DNA of 64,000 bases from Caballeronia hypogeia (GCF_001544875.2 NZ_FCOA02000012.1:124001-188000), one strand, 5' to 3'; shown: positions 28,587 to 38,847, numbered from the stretch's first letter. Numbers and translations are program-made. Notes: generated by a model not told the origin, from the letters alone.

Positions 28587-29903
28587 TTACCGATTAACCA
28601 TCCGCGCCGGCACGCTCAACACCAGCAACGCACCCAGCACGAGGAACCCCGCGAGCATATACATGCCGCTGGCATTCGAAGCAGTCGCCTGCTTCAACCA
28701 CCCCACGAGATAGGGGCTCAGAAACCCCGCAAGATTCCCCAGCGAGTTGATCATCGCGATCCCGGCGGCCGCGCCGGTGCCTGCGAGAAACGCCGTCGGC
28801 AGACTCCAGAACAGCGGCAACGTCGTAAGAATTCCCATCGTCGCAAGCGTGAGGCCGACCATCGCCAGCGTCGTGTTCGACGACCACACGACCGACAGCA
28901 CGAGACCGATCGAGCCGATCAACGCCGGAATCGCAATGTGCCAGCGACGCTCGCCGGAACGATCCGCGCTTCGCGCCGCATACAACATGCCGATCACCGC
29001 AGCGCCATAAGGAATCGCCGACAAAAGCCCCACGTGCAGCGCATCCGACACACCCATCGACTTGATGATGGTCGGCAGCCAGAAGCTCACACCATAAAGT
29101 CCCATCACGAACGAGAAGTAGATGATGCTCATCAGCCAGACTTTCGGGCTCGACAGAATCTTGCCCAGCGGCATGTCTTCCTTCTCGACGTTATCGCTCG
29201 CGATATTGCGCTCGAGCAGTTCGCGCTCTTCCGCCGTGAGCCACGTCGCCTCCGAGATGCGGTCATCGAGTTTCAGGAACACGACGATGCCCACGATGAT
29301 CGACGGAATGCCTTCGAGCAACAGCAGCCATTGCCAGCCGTGCCAGCCGTTCTTCGTGTGGAAGGCGTCCATGATCCAGCCGCTGATCGGCCCGCCGATC
29401 AGACCGGAAAGCGCGATCGCCGTCATGAACAGCGTCGTGATGCGCCCGCGACGTCGCGCCGGGAACCAGTACGTCAGATAAAGAATGATGCCGGGGAAGA
29501 AGCCCGCTTCCGCCGCGCCGAGCAGGAAGCGCATCACGTAGAACATGGTCGGCGTGGTGATGAACATCGTGAGTGCGGAAATGATGCCCCACGTGATCAT
29601 GATCCGCGCGATCCACACGCGCGCCCCGACGCGATGCAGGATGATGTTCGACGGAATCTCGAAGATGAAATAGCCGAAGAAGAAAATGCCCGCGCCGAAG
29701 CCGTACACGGCATCCGAGAGTTGCAGGTCGGCGGCCATCTGAAGCTTGGCGAAGCCGACATTCACGCGGTCCAGATACGCGACCACATAACAGATGAGCA
29801 GAAGCGGCGCGAGCCGCCAGACGACCTTTTTATACGTAGCCTCCTCGAACGCGGATGGCGTCCCCGCGCCGGGGCGAGGCATGGGATTGGCGGTGCTGGC
29901 CAT
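28587..29903 (-). CDS. MFS transporter, ACS family
   Basis: A 438-residue, 12-helix permease with CYVVAYLDRVNVGFAKLQM and AAEAGFFPGIILYLTYWFPARRRGR, the ACS-family signatures. It is a different protein from the island transporter at 24.6 kb and has core-like GC content. It lies 175 bases downstream of the SDR gene on the same strand, so it may carry the substrate of the ALDH-SDR pair. Substrate unknown. Confidence 0.88.
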   Translation of the reverse strand: MASTANPMPRPGAGTPSAFEEATYKKVVWRLAPLLLICYVVAYLDRVNVGFAKLQMAADLQLSDAVYGFGAGIFFFGYFIFEIPSNIILHRVGARVWIARIMITWGIISALTMFITTPTMFYVMRFLLGAAEAGFFPGIILYLTYWFPARRRGRITTLFMTAIALSGLIGGPISGWIMDAFHTKNGWHGWQWLLLLEGIPSIIVGIVVFLKLDDRISEATWLTAEERELLERNIASDNVEKEDMPLGKILSSPKVWLMSIIYFSFVMGLYGVSFWLPTIIKSMGVSDALHVGLLSAIPYGAAVIGMLYAARSADRSGERRWHIAIPALIGSIGLVLSVVWSSNTTLAMVGLTLATMGILTTLPLFWSLPTAFLAGTGAAAGIAMINSLGNLAGFLSPYLVGWLKQATASNASGMYMLAGFLVLGALLVLSVPARMVNR

Positions 29904-30078
29904 GTTGCTTGTCTCCGATATTTTTGTGTGCGCCAGGCTGAGCGGATGGGCCCGCTCTCGTTTACGGTCGCGTAAGGATTCTAGCCCGTCGGCATCGACG
30001 TTAAGCGCTTGTTTTCGCTAGGGAAAGCACTGATGTAAACGCGCGCCGCACTCGTCGCGCGGCGCGCTCGCACCACGC

Positions 30079-30855
30079 TCACACGCAGCGGCCGCCGTCC
30101 ACTTCGAGCGCGACGCCGGTGATGAACTCGGCCTCGTCGGAGGCGAGATAGAGCGCGGCATTCGCCACATCCTGCGGCGTCGAAAGTCGCCCGAGCGGAA
30201 TCGTCGCGAGGAACTTGCGGCGGTTCTCCGGCGTGTCCTCCATGCCCATGAACTCGGTGAGCAGGGCGGTTTCGCCCATCACCGGATTGATGCAGTTCAC
30301 GCGGATGCGATCCACGCCCAGCTCGACCGCGAGCGCCTTGCTCGCGACGATCACCGCCGCCTTGCTGCCGTTGTACCAGACGAGTCCGGGGCGCGGCCGC
30401 ACGCCCGCTGTCGATGCGATGTTGATGAACGCGCCGCCGCCGCGCTCGCGAAAATACGGCACGAACTGCTCCACGCTCCAGTAGAGGCTCTTCACGTTGA
30501 CCGCATAGACGCGGTCGAACTCGGCTTCGCTCACGTCGAGCACGGGCTTGTTACGGTGCGTCGTGCCCGCGTTGTTCACCACGACCTGCACGCTGCCGAA
30601 GTCCTGGATCGCGGCATCGAAGAGCGTTTGCCAGTCGGCGCGCTTCGTGACGTCGCCCTGAACGGCGATCGCGCGTCCGTGTTTCACCTCCGCCGATGAA
30701 GCCAGCGCGATCTCGCTCGCCACGCGCTCGGCGGCCGGCCCGTTCAGATCGTTGACGACCACGTTCGCGCCCTCGCGCGCGAAGGTCTTCGCAATGCCTT
30801 CGCCGAATCCCGAGCCTCCGCCCGTCACGATCACCGTCTTGCCTTGCAGTCGCAT
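30079..30855 (-). CDS. SDR-family NAD(P)-dependent oxidoreductase
   Basis: A 258-residue classical short-chain dehydrogenase. TGGGSGFGEG near residue 11 is the cofactor glycine loop, NNAG near residue 90 is the structural motif, and the catalytic Ser and YNGSK (YxxxK) are present near residues 145-165. The start follows GGAGG by 5 bases. It begins 21 bases after the aldehyde dehydrogenase stop, suggesting consecutive oxidation of an alcohol and an aldehyde. Substrate not identifiable. Confidence 0.9.
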   Translation of the reverse strand: MRLQGKTVIVTGGGSGFGEGIAKTFAREGANVVVNDLNGPAAERVASEIALASSAEVKHGRAIAVQGDVTKRADWQTLFDAAIQDFGSVQVVVNNAGTTHRNKPVLDVSEAEFDRVYAVNVKSLYWSVEQFVPYFRERGGGAFINIASTAGVRPRPGLVWYNGSKAAVIVASKALAVELGVDRIRVNCINPVMGETALLTEFMGMEDTPENRRKFLATIPLGRLSTPQDVANAALYLASDEAEFITGVALEVDGGRCV

Positions 30856-30876
30856 ACGTGCCTCCGGTAAGTTCCG

Positions 30877-32316
30877 TTATCCGTGTCTGATCGCGATGGT
30901 CTTGAGCGTCGTGAAGCCATACAGCGCCTCGAAGCCTTTCTCGCGCCCGTGCCCCGAATGCTTCACGCCGCCGAACGGCAATTCGATGCCTCCGCCCGCG
31001 CCGTAGTTGTTGATGAACACCTGCCCCGAACGCACGCGCCGCGCAAGACGCATCTGACGCGCACCGTCGCGCGTCCAGATGCCCGCGACGAGCCCGTAGT
31101 CCGTGCCGTTGGCGAGTCTCAACGCGTCGGCTTCGTCGTTGAAAGGCATGGCGGCGAGCACCGGGCCGAACACTTCCTCGCGTGCGAGACGGTGCGTCGG
31201 CGGGACATCGCGTAACAAGGTCGGCGCCTGATAGAAGCCCGCTTCGGGCGCATCGCCGACGACTTCGCCGTGCGCGGCCATCGCGATGCCGTCGTGCTGT
31301 GCATCGGAGAGAAAGTCCCACACGCGCTGCTGCTGCTTCGCGCTGATGAGCGGACCGCAGTCGAGATCGAGCTTGCTCGGCCCGACCTTGAGCGCCGCGA
31401 ACGCCTGCGACAGACGCTCGATCAGCGGCTCGTACGCCGCGCGCTCGATCAGCACGCGGCTGCCCGCCGAGCACGTCTGTCCGGCGTTCTGCACGATCGC
31501 GGCGACGAGCACGGGGAGCGCGGCGTCGATATCGGCATCGGCGAAAACGATTTGCGGCGACTTGCCGCCCAGTTCCAGTGTGACGGGCACGTGGTTGTCG
31601 GCGGCCATTTTCGTGACCGCCGCGCCCGTCGCGGGCGAGCCGGTGAACGATATGTGATCGATGCCCGGATGCCGCGCGAGCGCCGCGCCCGCTTCCTGAC
31701 CGTAACCGGTGACGATGTTGAGCGCGCCATCGGGCAATCCCGCCTCGGCCGCCAGCTCCGCTATGCGCAACAGCGACAGGCACGCGTCCTCCGCCGGCTT
31801 CACGACACACGCGTTGCCGGTCGCGAGCGCCGCCCCGACGCTGCGCCCGAAAATCTGCAGCGGATAGTTCCACGGCACGATATGCCCCGTGACGCCGTGC
31901 GGCTCGCGGATCGTGAGCACGGTGTAGCCGTGTTGATAGGGCAGGGTCTCGCCGTGCAGCTTGTCGGCGGCGCCCGCGTAGAACTCGAAATAGCGCGCGA
32001 TGCCGGTGGCGTCGGCGCGCGCCTGCTTGAGCGGCTTGCCGGTGTCGCGCGCCTCGATCTGCGCGATCTCCTCGTGGCACGCGGCGATCAGCATCGAAAG
32101 GCGCGCGAGGATGCGTCCGCGCTCCGCCGCGCTCATTGCGCCCCAGTCGCCGTCGAACGCCTCACGCGCGGCGCCGACGGCCAGATCGATGTCGGCCGCG
32201 GTGCCGCGCGCGATCTGCGCGAAGATCTGGCCGTCGGACGGATCGACGACGGGAATCGTCTCGTGGCCCGATGCCGCGACCCAGCGATTGCCGATGAAAT
32301 GCTTCGCGTCTTCCAT
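30877..32316 (-). CDS. Aldehyde dehydrogenase family protein
   Basis: A 479-residue NAD(P)-dependent aldehyde dehydrogenase. The cofactor segment WNYPLQI, the general base in ELGGKSPQIV (near residue 249), and the catalytic Cys in NAGQTCSAGSRVL (near residue 283) are all intact. AGGAG precedes the ATG at 32316. It heads an ALDH-SDR(-MFS) unit. It belongs to the betaine/hydroxymuconic semialdehyde dehydrogenase-like group, but substrate prediction is unreliable. Confidence 0.92.
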   Translation of the reverse strand: MEDAKHFIGNRWVAASGHETIPVVDPSDGQIFAQIARGTAADIDLAVGAAREAFDGDWGAMSAAERGRILARLSMLIAACHEEIAQIEARDTGKPLKQARADATGIARYFEFYAGAADKLHGETLPYQHGYTVLTIREPHGVTGHIVPWNYPLQIFGRSVGAALATGNACVVKPAEDACLSLLRIAELAAEAGLPDGALNIVTGYGQEAGAALARHPGIDHISFTGSPATGAAVTKMAADNHVPVTLELGGKSPQIVFADADIDAALPVLVAAIVQNAGQTCSAGSRVLIERAAYEPLIERLSQAFAALKVGPSKLDLDCGPLISAKQQQRVWDFLSDAQHDGIAMAAHGEVVGDAPEAGFYQAPTLLRDVPPTHRLAREEVFGPVLAAMPFNDEADALRLANGTDYGLVAGIWTRDGARQMRLARRVRSGQVFINNYGAGGGIELPFGGVKHSGHGREKGFEALYGFTTLKTIAIRHG

Positions 32317-32416
32317 GCATGTCTCCTGAAATCGGATGCTCTGCTGCCGAAAACCGATGCTGAAACCGATTATCGCGCCAACGCCCGCCGCGCGCCGGCC
32401 GTCGGGGTCGATTGGC

Positions 32417-32422
32417 TATAAT
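32417..32422 (+). promoter_or_regulatory. -10 box (TATAAT) upstream of ppa
   Basis: A perfect TATAAT lies about 100 bases before the ppa start in the divergent ALDH-ppa gap. No good TTGACA is present at the right spacing, so the promoter may rely on other elements. Confidence 0.45.
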
Positions 32423-32523
32423 GGCGTATTCAAGCGCAGACATGCGCGAGGGCACGGTAGTGCTGCCCGAGACCGTCCGCCCGTGCGATTCCATCTCCGA
32501 CTCAACTTCTCCAGAGAGCGCTC

Positions 32524-33051
32524 ATGAGCTTCAACAACGTACCTCCCGGCAAGGATCTCCCGCAGGATTTCAACGTCATCATCGAAATTCCCGCGCAGAG
32601 CGATCCGGTCAAATACGAAGCGGACAAGGACATGGGCCTGCTCGTCGTCGACCGCTTCGTCGGCACCGGAATGCGCTACCCGGTCAACTACGGCTTCATT
32701 CCGCAGACGCTCTCCGGTGACGGCGACCCGGTCGACGTGCTCGTCATCACGCCGTTCCCGCTGCTGGCTGGCTCGGTCGTGCGCGCGCGTGCGCTCGGCA
32801 TGCTGCAAATGACCGATGAATCGGGCGTGGACGCGAAGCTGCTCGCCGTGCCGCACGACAAGGTCTGCCCGATGACGGCGAACATCAAGTCGATCGACGA
32901 CGTGCCCGAATACCTGAAGGATCAGATCAAGCACTTCTTCGAGAACTACAAGGCGCTCGAAAAGGGCAAGTGGGTGAAGGTCGAAGGCTGGGCGGGCATC
33001 GACGCCGCGCACAAGGAAATCTCGGAAGGCGTCGCGAACTACAAGAAGTAA
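32524..33051 (+). CDS. ppa: Inorganic pyrophosphatase
   Basis: A 175-residue family I soluble pyrophosphatase that hydrolyses PPi to drive biosynthetic reactions. YPVNYGFIPQTLSGDGDPVDVLV contains the magnesium-binding Asp cluster, and the later DxxxDIP-type region is present as KSIDDVPEYLKDQIKHFFENYK. Full length for bacterial Ppa, with a typical beta-proteobacterial N terminus (MSFNNVPPGKDLPQDFN). Confidence 0.97.
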   Translation: MSFNNVPPGKDLPQDFNVIIEIPAQSDPVKYEADKDMGLLVVDRFVGTGMRYPVNYGFIPQTLSGDGDPVDVLVITPFPLLAGSVVRARALGMLQMTDESGVDAKLLAVPHDKVCPMTANIKSIDDVPEYLKDQIKHFFENYKALEKGKWVKVEGWAGIDAAHKEISEGVANYKK

Positions 33052-33097
33052 GTCTCGCGCACCGGGCGCCGCTGCATGCTTTCGAAGCGGCGGCGCT

Positions 33098-33391
33098 TCA
33101 TTCTTCGTCGCTCGCCTCGGTCTGAGGCAGCAACGATCCGATCGAAAAATCCCCCGCGATCAACGCGCGCTTTTGTTGCGCGGTCAGCCGCTTCACGCGA
33201 TATTCGGCGCGCAACGCCTCCGATCTTCCCGCCAGCTCGAACGACGCCATGACGCGCACGGGCTTTCTCGCCCGCGTATAGCGCGCGCCCTTGCCGCTCG
33301 CGTGCGCGACGAAACGCGCTTCGACGTCCGTGGCGATGCCCGTGTAGAGGCTGCCATCGGCGCATTCGATCAGATAGAGGAACCACGGCAT
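33098..33391 (-). CDS. GIY-YIG domain protein (UPF0213)
   Basis: A 97-residue single-domain protein: FLYLIECADGSLYTGIATD contains the diagnostic GIY-YIG-like strands, followed by R and H positions of the nuclease fold and a conserved Glu (SEALRAEYRVKRL). These small proteins are of unclear function; some cleave nucleic acid, others have lost activity. It is convergent with ppa. Confidence 0.88.
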   Translation of the reverse strand: MPWFLYLIECADGSLYTGIATDVEARFVAHASGKGARYTRARKPVRVMASFELAGRSEALRAEYRVKRLTAQQKRALIAGDFSIGSLLPQTEASDEE

Positions 33392-33566
33392 CGCGTCGGT
33401 CGGCTGGGTGTCCGGGTGTAATAGTTGCCGCGCATTATCGCTGAAAGCACCACGCCGGGGCGCTTTTATCCGCTTCGGCGTGCCATGGCGACTTGCGCGA
33501 GAATAGCCGCTTTCGGGCGCGGTATCGTCTTGCGTGCGCCCATCGATATTTCTGCGAGGTAGCCTG

Positions 33567-34709
33567 TTGAATCGCGAAGTCGAAATTCATGTGGTCGATG
33601 CGCTGGACGACATCCCGGCCGACGACTGGAACCGGCTCGCCGGCGACAATCCGTTCGTGCGTCACGCGTTCCTCTCGTCGTTGCAGGAGACGGGCTGCGC
33701 GGTGAAGCGCACCGGCTGGCGCGCGCATCATCTGATACTCAGGCGCGGCGGCGAACTCGCCGGCGCAATGCCGCTGTACCTCAAGTCTCATTCGCGTGGC
33801 GAATACGTGTTCGATCACGCCTGGGCCGACGCCTTCGAACGTCACGGCCTGCGCTACTACCCGAAGGCGCTGGCCGCGGTGCCGTTCTCGCCGGTGACGG
33901 GCCCGCGCCTCATCGCCGCCGATCACGAGGATCGCGTGCTGCTCGCACGCGGCGCGATCGAGCTGACGCGACGGCTGGAGCTGTCGTCGCTGCATGTGCT
34001 GTTTCCGCACGCGCGAGACGTCGAGGCGCTAACCGACGCGGGCTACATGCTGCGCGAAGGCGTGCAGTTTCACTGGGAGAACTTGCCCGGCGAGGGCTAC
34101 GAGAGCTTCGACGCGTTCCTCGCGACGATGAGCCACGACAAGCGCAAGAAGGTGAAGCAGGATCGCCGTCGCGTGACGGAAGCGGGCGTCACGTACACGT
34201 GGCTGCGCGGTGCGCAGATCGATGCGAGCGCGCTCGACTTCTTCTACGACTGCTACGACAACACGTATCGCGAGCACTGGAACGCGCCGTATCTGTCGCG
34301 CGAGTTCTTCGGCCGCATTCATGCCGATGCGCCCGACAGCATGCTGCTCGTGATCGCCGAAGCGGACGGCGAGCGGCTCGCGGTCGCGCTCAACATGATC
34401 GGCGGCGACACCATGTACGGGCGCTACTGGGGCACGCGCGAGTTCGTCTCGGGCCTGCACTTCGAGACGTGCTACATGCAGGGCATCGCGTATTGCATCG
34501 AGCACGGTCTCGCGCGTTTCGAGGGCGGCGCGCAGGGCGTGCACAAGATGTCGCGCGGTCTGTTGCCGACGCCGACGTGGTCCGCGCACTGGATCGCGGA
34601 TCAGCGATTCGCGCACGCGATCGCCGAATTTCTCGATACCGAAACCGAAGCGATGGACCAGCACATCGAAGCGCTCGAAGCCCATACACCGTTCAGGAAG
34701 AAGGCTTAA
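33567..34709 (+). CDS. COG3146/DUF482 protein, GNAT-fold acyltransferase-like
   Basis: A 380-residue protein with the conserved ending HxxSRGLLPTPTWSAHWI (here HKMSRGLLPTPTWSAHWIAD), GGDTMYGRYWG and a basic MSHDKRKKVKQDRRR segment, which define COG3146, a family distantly related to FemAB-like aminoacyl or peptidoglycan acyltransferases. TTG at 33567 is taken as start because GAGGT lies six bases before it; an upstream GTG at 33534 is possible. Biochemical role not established. The next gene nadE lies 63 bases downstream. Confidence 0.85.
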   Translation: MNREVEIHVVDALDDIPADDWNRLAGDNPFVRHAFLSSLQETGCAVKRTGWRAHHLILRRGGELAGAMPLYLKSHSRGEYVFDHAWADAFERHGLRYYPKALAAVPFSPVTGPRLIAADHEDRVLLARGAIELTRRLELSSLHVLFPHARDVEALTDAGYMLREGVQFHWENLPGEGYESFDAFLATMSHDKRKKVKQDRRRVTEAGVTYTWLRGAQIDASALDFFYDCYDNTYREHWNAPYLSREFFGRIHADAPDSMLLVIAEADGERLAVALNMIGGDTMYGRYWGTREFVSGLHFETCYMQGIAYCIEHGLARFEGGAQGVHKMSRGLLPTPTWSAHWIADQRFAHAIAEFLDTETEAMDQHIEALEAHTPFRKKA

Positions 34710-34772
34710 ACGCGAATTTTCGCGTGCGATAATCGGCCCTCATCGCGCCCCGTTTCATCGCACGCCATCGAT

Positions 34773-36473
34773 ATGAAAACCCGCATCGCACTAGCCCAGA
34801 TCAATGTCACGGTTGGCGACTTCACCGGCAACGTCACGCGTATTGTCGATGCCGCGCGCGTCGCGCACCATGAAGGCGCACGGCTCATGATCGCGCCGGA
34901 ACTGGCGCTGTCGGGTTATCCGCCGGAAGATCTGCTGCTGCGCCCGGCGTTTTATCGGGCGAATGCGCAGGCGCTGGCCAACCTCGCCGCGCAACTGAAG
35001 GAATTCGCGGGACTGCACGTGCTGGTCGGCCATCCGCATCGCATGCGGGAAGAGGGCGCGAATATGGATGCGCCCATCGCGCGCGGCGTGCCGCCGCTCG
35101 ATACGTACAACGCGGCCTCGCTGATCGCCGACGGAGAAATCGTCGGCACATATCTGAAGCAGGATCTGCCCAACACCGAAGTCTTCGACGAGAAGCGCTA
35201 CTTCGCCACCGACCCGCGTCCCTTCGTGTTCGATCTCGATGGCGTGCGCTACGGCGTCGTGATCTGCGAGGACGCGTGGCACGCGTCGGCGGCGCAACTC
35301 GCGAAGGCGGCGGGCGCGCAAGTGCTGCTGATTCCGAACGGCTCGCCGTTTCATCTCAACAAGGAATCGGTGCGCTTCGACATTCTGCGCGCGCGCATTC
35401 GCGAGACCGGCATTCCGATGATCTACGTGAATCTCGCAGGCGCCCAGGACGAACTGATCTTCGACGGCGGCTCCTTCGTGCTCGATGCGAACGGCGAACT
35501 CGTCACGAAGCTCGCGCAGTTCGACGAAGCCATCGGCCATGTCGATTTCGACGGCACCACGCCGGTGCGCGGCGCCGTTGCGCCGGAGTTGTCGCTGGAG
35601 GCGCAGGTGTACAAGGCGCTGGTCGTCGGCGTGCGCGATTACATCGGCAAGAACGGATTTCCCGGGGCGATCATCGGCTTGTCGGGCGGCGTCGACTCGG
35701 CGCTGGTGCTCGCCGTCGCCTGCGATGCGCTCGGCCCGGAACGCGTGCGCGCCGTGATGATGCCCTCGCGCTACACAGCGGACATCTCCACGACCGATGC
35801 GCGCGACATGGCGCAACGCGTCGGCGTGAAGTACGACGAGATCGCGATCGCGCCAATGTTCGAGGCGTTCCGCGGCGTGCTCGCCGATGAATTCGCGGGC
35901 CGCCCGGAAGACGCGACCGAAGAGAACATTCAGGCGCGCATTCGCGGCACGCTCCTGATGGCGTTGTCGAACAAGTTCGGCTCGCTCGTGCTCACGACCG
36001 GCAACAAGAGCGAGATGGCCGTCGGCTATTGCACGCTCTATGGCGACATGGCGGGCGGTTTCGCCGTCATCAAGGACATTGCGAAGACGCTCGTCTACAA
36101 GGTCTGCCATTACCGCAACGCGACCGATGCCTACGGCCGGCGCGACGTCATCCCCGAGCGCATTCTGACGCGCGCGCCTTCCGCCGAGCTGCGCGAGAAC
36201 CAGACCGATCAGGACAGCCTGCCGCCCTACGAAGCGCTCGACGCGATCATGCGCATGTATATGGAAGAAGACCGTTCGCTCGCGGAGATCGTCGCGGCGG
36301 GCTACGGCGCGGACGATGTGAAGCGCGTCACGCGCCTCATCAAGATCAACGAATACAAGCGCCGGCAGGCGCCGATCGGCATACGCGTCACGCATCGCGC
36401 GTTCGGCCGCGACTGGCGTTATCCGATTACTTCGCGCTTCAATGAATCACTCGCCGAGTCACTCGCTCGATGA
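34773..36473 (+). CDS. nadE: Glutamine-dependent NAD+ synthetase
   Basis: A 566-residue two-domain enzyme making NAD+ from deamido-NAD, glutamine and ATP. The N-terminal nitrilase-type glutaminase (residues 1-270) shows the Glu in APELALSGYPPEDLLL, the Lys near YLKQDLPNTEVFDEKRYF and the nucleophile in VVICEDAW. The C-terminal synthetase carries the ATP loop SGGVDSALVLAVA near residue 305 and TTGNKSEMAVGYCTLYGDM. A P-II gene follows after 77 bases, a pairing consistent with P-II control of NAD synthesis reported in other bacteria. Confidence 0.97.
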   Translation: MKTRIALAQINVTVGDFTGNVTRIVDAARVAHHEGARLMIAPELALSGYPPEDLLLRPAFYRANAQALANLAAQLKEFAGLHVLVGHPHRMREEGANMDAPIARGVPPLDTYNAASLIADGEIVGTYLKQDLPNTEVFDEKRYFATDPRPFVFDLDGVRYGVVICEDAWHASAAQLAKAAGAQVLLIPNGSPFHLNKESVRFDILRARIRETGIPMIYVNLAGAQDELIFDGGSFVLDANGELVTKLAQFDEAIGHVDFDGTTPVRGAVAPELSLEAQVYKALVVGVRDYIGKNGFPGAIIGLSGGVDSALVLAVACDALGPERVRAVMMPSRYTADISTTDARDMAQRVGVKYDEIAIAPMFEAFRGVLADEFAGRPEDATEENIQARIRGTLLMALSNKFGSLVLTTGNKSEMAVGYCTLYGDMAGGFAVIKDIAKTLVYKVCHYRNATDAYGRRDVIPERILTRAPSAELRENQTDQDSLPPYEALDAIMRMYMEEDRSLAEIVAAGYGADDVKRVTRLIKINEYKRRQAPIGIRVTHRAFGRDWRYPITSRFNESLAESLAR

Positions 36474-36484
36474 AACGCGACTAG

Positions 36485-36889
<405 letters not shown>

Positions 36890-36918
36890 ACGGCGCGCTT
36901 TCTTCCTCCGCCATCTCC

Positions 36919-36947
36919 GGCCCGCCGTTCGCGCGGGCCTTGTTTTT
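36919..36947 (+). terminator. Terminator after the P-II gene
   Basis: GGCCCGC (36919-36925) and GCGGGCC (36933-36939) form a 7-bp stem, followed by TTGTTTTT. Confidence 0.8.
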
Positions 36948-37089
36948 CAGTGTTGCGCCATGCGCACGCACCAGCGCGATGCGCGCCGCAGCGCCGTTTT
37001 TTTCCGCCGTCTCTCTCGCCAGAACGCAGGATGTTGCATCCGTGCGGTAACATCGGCTATCTCATAATTATTTTGTAAGGAATCACCGG

Positions 37090-38847
37090 ATGCATCACGC
37101 GATCGGCTTCATTCAGGATCTCGCGGTGATCATGGCCATCGCGGGTGTCGTGACGGTGCTGTTTCACCGCCTGCGGCAGCCGGTCGTGCTGGGTTACATC
37201 GCGGCGGGCGTGATCATCGGGCCGTACACGCCGCCCTTCAACCTGATCCACGACGAAGCGACGATCCAGACGCTGGGCGAGCTCGGCGTCGTGTTCCTGA
37301 TGTTCTCGCTGGGGCTCGAATTCAGCCTGCGCAAGCTGTTCAAGGTCGGCGCGACGGCTTTCGTCGCCGCGCTCTCGGAAATCGTGCTGATGATCTGGAT
37401 CGGCTACGAGATCGGCCGATGGTTCGGCTGGAACGCGATGGACTCCATGTTCCTCGGCGCCATGCTCGCGATCTCGTCGACGACCATCATCGTCAAGGCG
37501 CTCTCCGAGCTCGGCATGAAGGGCGAGCATTTCGCGCAGATCGTGTTCGGCATTCTGATCGTCGAGGATATTCTGGCGATCGCCATGCTGGTGCTGCTGT
37601 CGGGTATCGCGCAGACCGGATCGGTGAGCGCGGGCGTCGCGGTCGTGACGCTCGGCAAGCTGCTGCTCTTCATGACGGTGTCGCTGGTCGTCGGCATTCT
37701 CACCGTGCCGCGCGCGCTCAATTACGTGGCGCAGGCGAAGAGCGACGAGATGCTGCTCGTCACCGTGCTCGGCTTCTGCTTCGGCTTCTGTCTCTTGTGC
37801 GTGAAGCTCGACTATTCGATCGCGCTCGGCGCGTTCCTTATCGGCGCGATCATGGCCGAATCGAAGCACCTCGCGCGCATCGAGCATCTGATCGCGCCGG
37901 TGCGCGACATGTTCTCGGCGATCTTCTTCGTCACCATTGGCCTGCTGCTGAATCCGACGGTGCTCGTCGATTACGCATGGCCGATCGCCGTCATCACCAT
38001 CGCGGTCGTGCTCGGCAAGATCGTGTCGTGCGGGCTCGGCACGTTCCTCGCGGGCAAGGACGGACGCACGTCGATGCGCGTCGGCATGAGCGTCTCGCAG
38101 ATCGGCGAATTCTCGTTCATCATCGCGTCGCTCGGGCTTTCGCTGAAAGTCACGAGCAGTTTTCTCTATCCGATCGCGGTGGCCGTGTCGGCGCTCACCA
38201 CGCTCTTCACGCCGTATCTGATCCGCGCCGCCGATCCGCTCACCGCGCGTCTCGCCCGCGCGATGCCCGCGCCGATCGTGAATACCTTCGGCCTCTATTC
38301 GCAATGGCTCGCGAGCCTCACACCCGTCTCCGGCGGCCCGACGCTGTTCTCGATGACCAGGCGCATCGTCGTGCAGATCGCGGTGAATCTCGCGATGGTC
38401 GCGGCGATCTTTCTCGGTGCGTCATATGCCGCGCCGTTCGCGTCTGGCTATCTCGCGCGCTGGCTCGAGACCGACAACGCGCAGCGCGTCGTACTGTGGG
38501 GCGCGGCGCTGGTCGTCGCGCTGCCGTTTCTGGTCGCGGTGTATCGGAAGCTCGAATCGCTCGCGTTGCTGCTGGCGGAAGTGAGCGTGCAGCCGGCGAA
38601 GGCGGGGCGCTTCACGAGCGCGATCCGCTCGGCGATTTCCGGGCTGATTCCGATCGTCGCGATGTTCGGCGTCTTTCTGCTGGTCGCGGCGCTTTCGGGC
38701 GCCATCCTGCCGCCGTTCGGCCTGATGATCGGCGTGCTGCTATGCGCGGCGCTGTTGCTGACGGTGTTGTGGCGCTGGTGCGTGAAGATTCATGCGACGA
38801 TGCAGATCGCCCTGCGCGAGACCTTCGAGGAGCCGCGCGACCACTGA
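37090..38847 (+). CDS. CPA2-family cation:proton antiporter (KefB-like membrane domain)
   Basis: A 585-residue polytopic protein. VLGYIAAGVIIGPYTPP, LGELGVVFLMFSLGLEFSLRKL, and FLGAMLAISSTTIIVKALSELG are the monovalent cation:proton antiporter-2 signatures, and VEDILAIAMLVLL gives the Asp of the ion pathway. Unlike KefB/KefC, residues after about 390 carry more hydrophobic segments and no GxGxxG RCK/TrkA-N domain. It is probably a K+ or Na+/H+ exchanger not gated by glutathione or NAD. AAGGA lies before the ATG. Confidence 0.88.
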   Translation: MHHAIGFIQDLAVIMAIAGVVTVLFHRLRQPVVLGYIAAGVIIGPYTPPFNLIHDEATIQTLGELGVVFLMFSLGLEFSLRKLFKVGATAFVAALSEIVLMIWIGYEIGRWFGWNAMDSMFLGAMLAISSTTIIVKALSELGMKGEHFAQIVFGILIVEDILAIAMLVLLSGIAQTGSVSAGVAVVTLGKLLLFMTVSLVVGILTVPRALNYVAQAKSDEMLLVTVLGFCFGFCLLCVKLDYSIALGAFLIGAIMAESKHLARIEHLIAPVRDMFSAIFFVTIGLLLNPTVLVDYAWPIAVITIAVVLGKIVSCGLGTFLAGKDGRTSMRVGMSVSQIGEFSFIIASLGLSLKVTSSFLYPIAVAVSALTTLFTPYLIRAADPLTARLARAMPAPIVNTFGLYSQWLASLTPVSGGPTLFSMTRRIVVQIAVNLAMVAAIFLGASYAAPFASGYLARWLETDNAQRVVLWGAALVVALPFLVAVYRKLESLALLLAEVSVQPAKAGRFTSAIRSAISGLIPIVAMFGVFLLVAALSGAILPPFGLMIGVLLCAALLLTVLWRWCVKIHATMQIALRETFEEPRDH

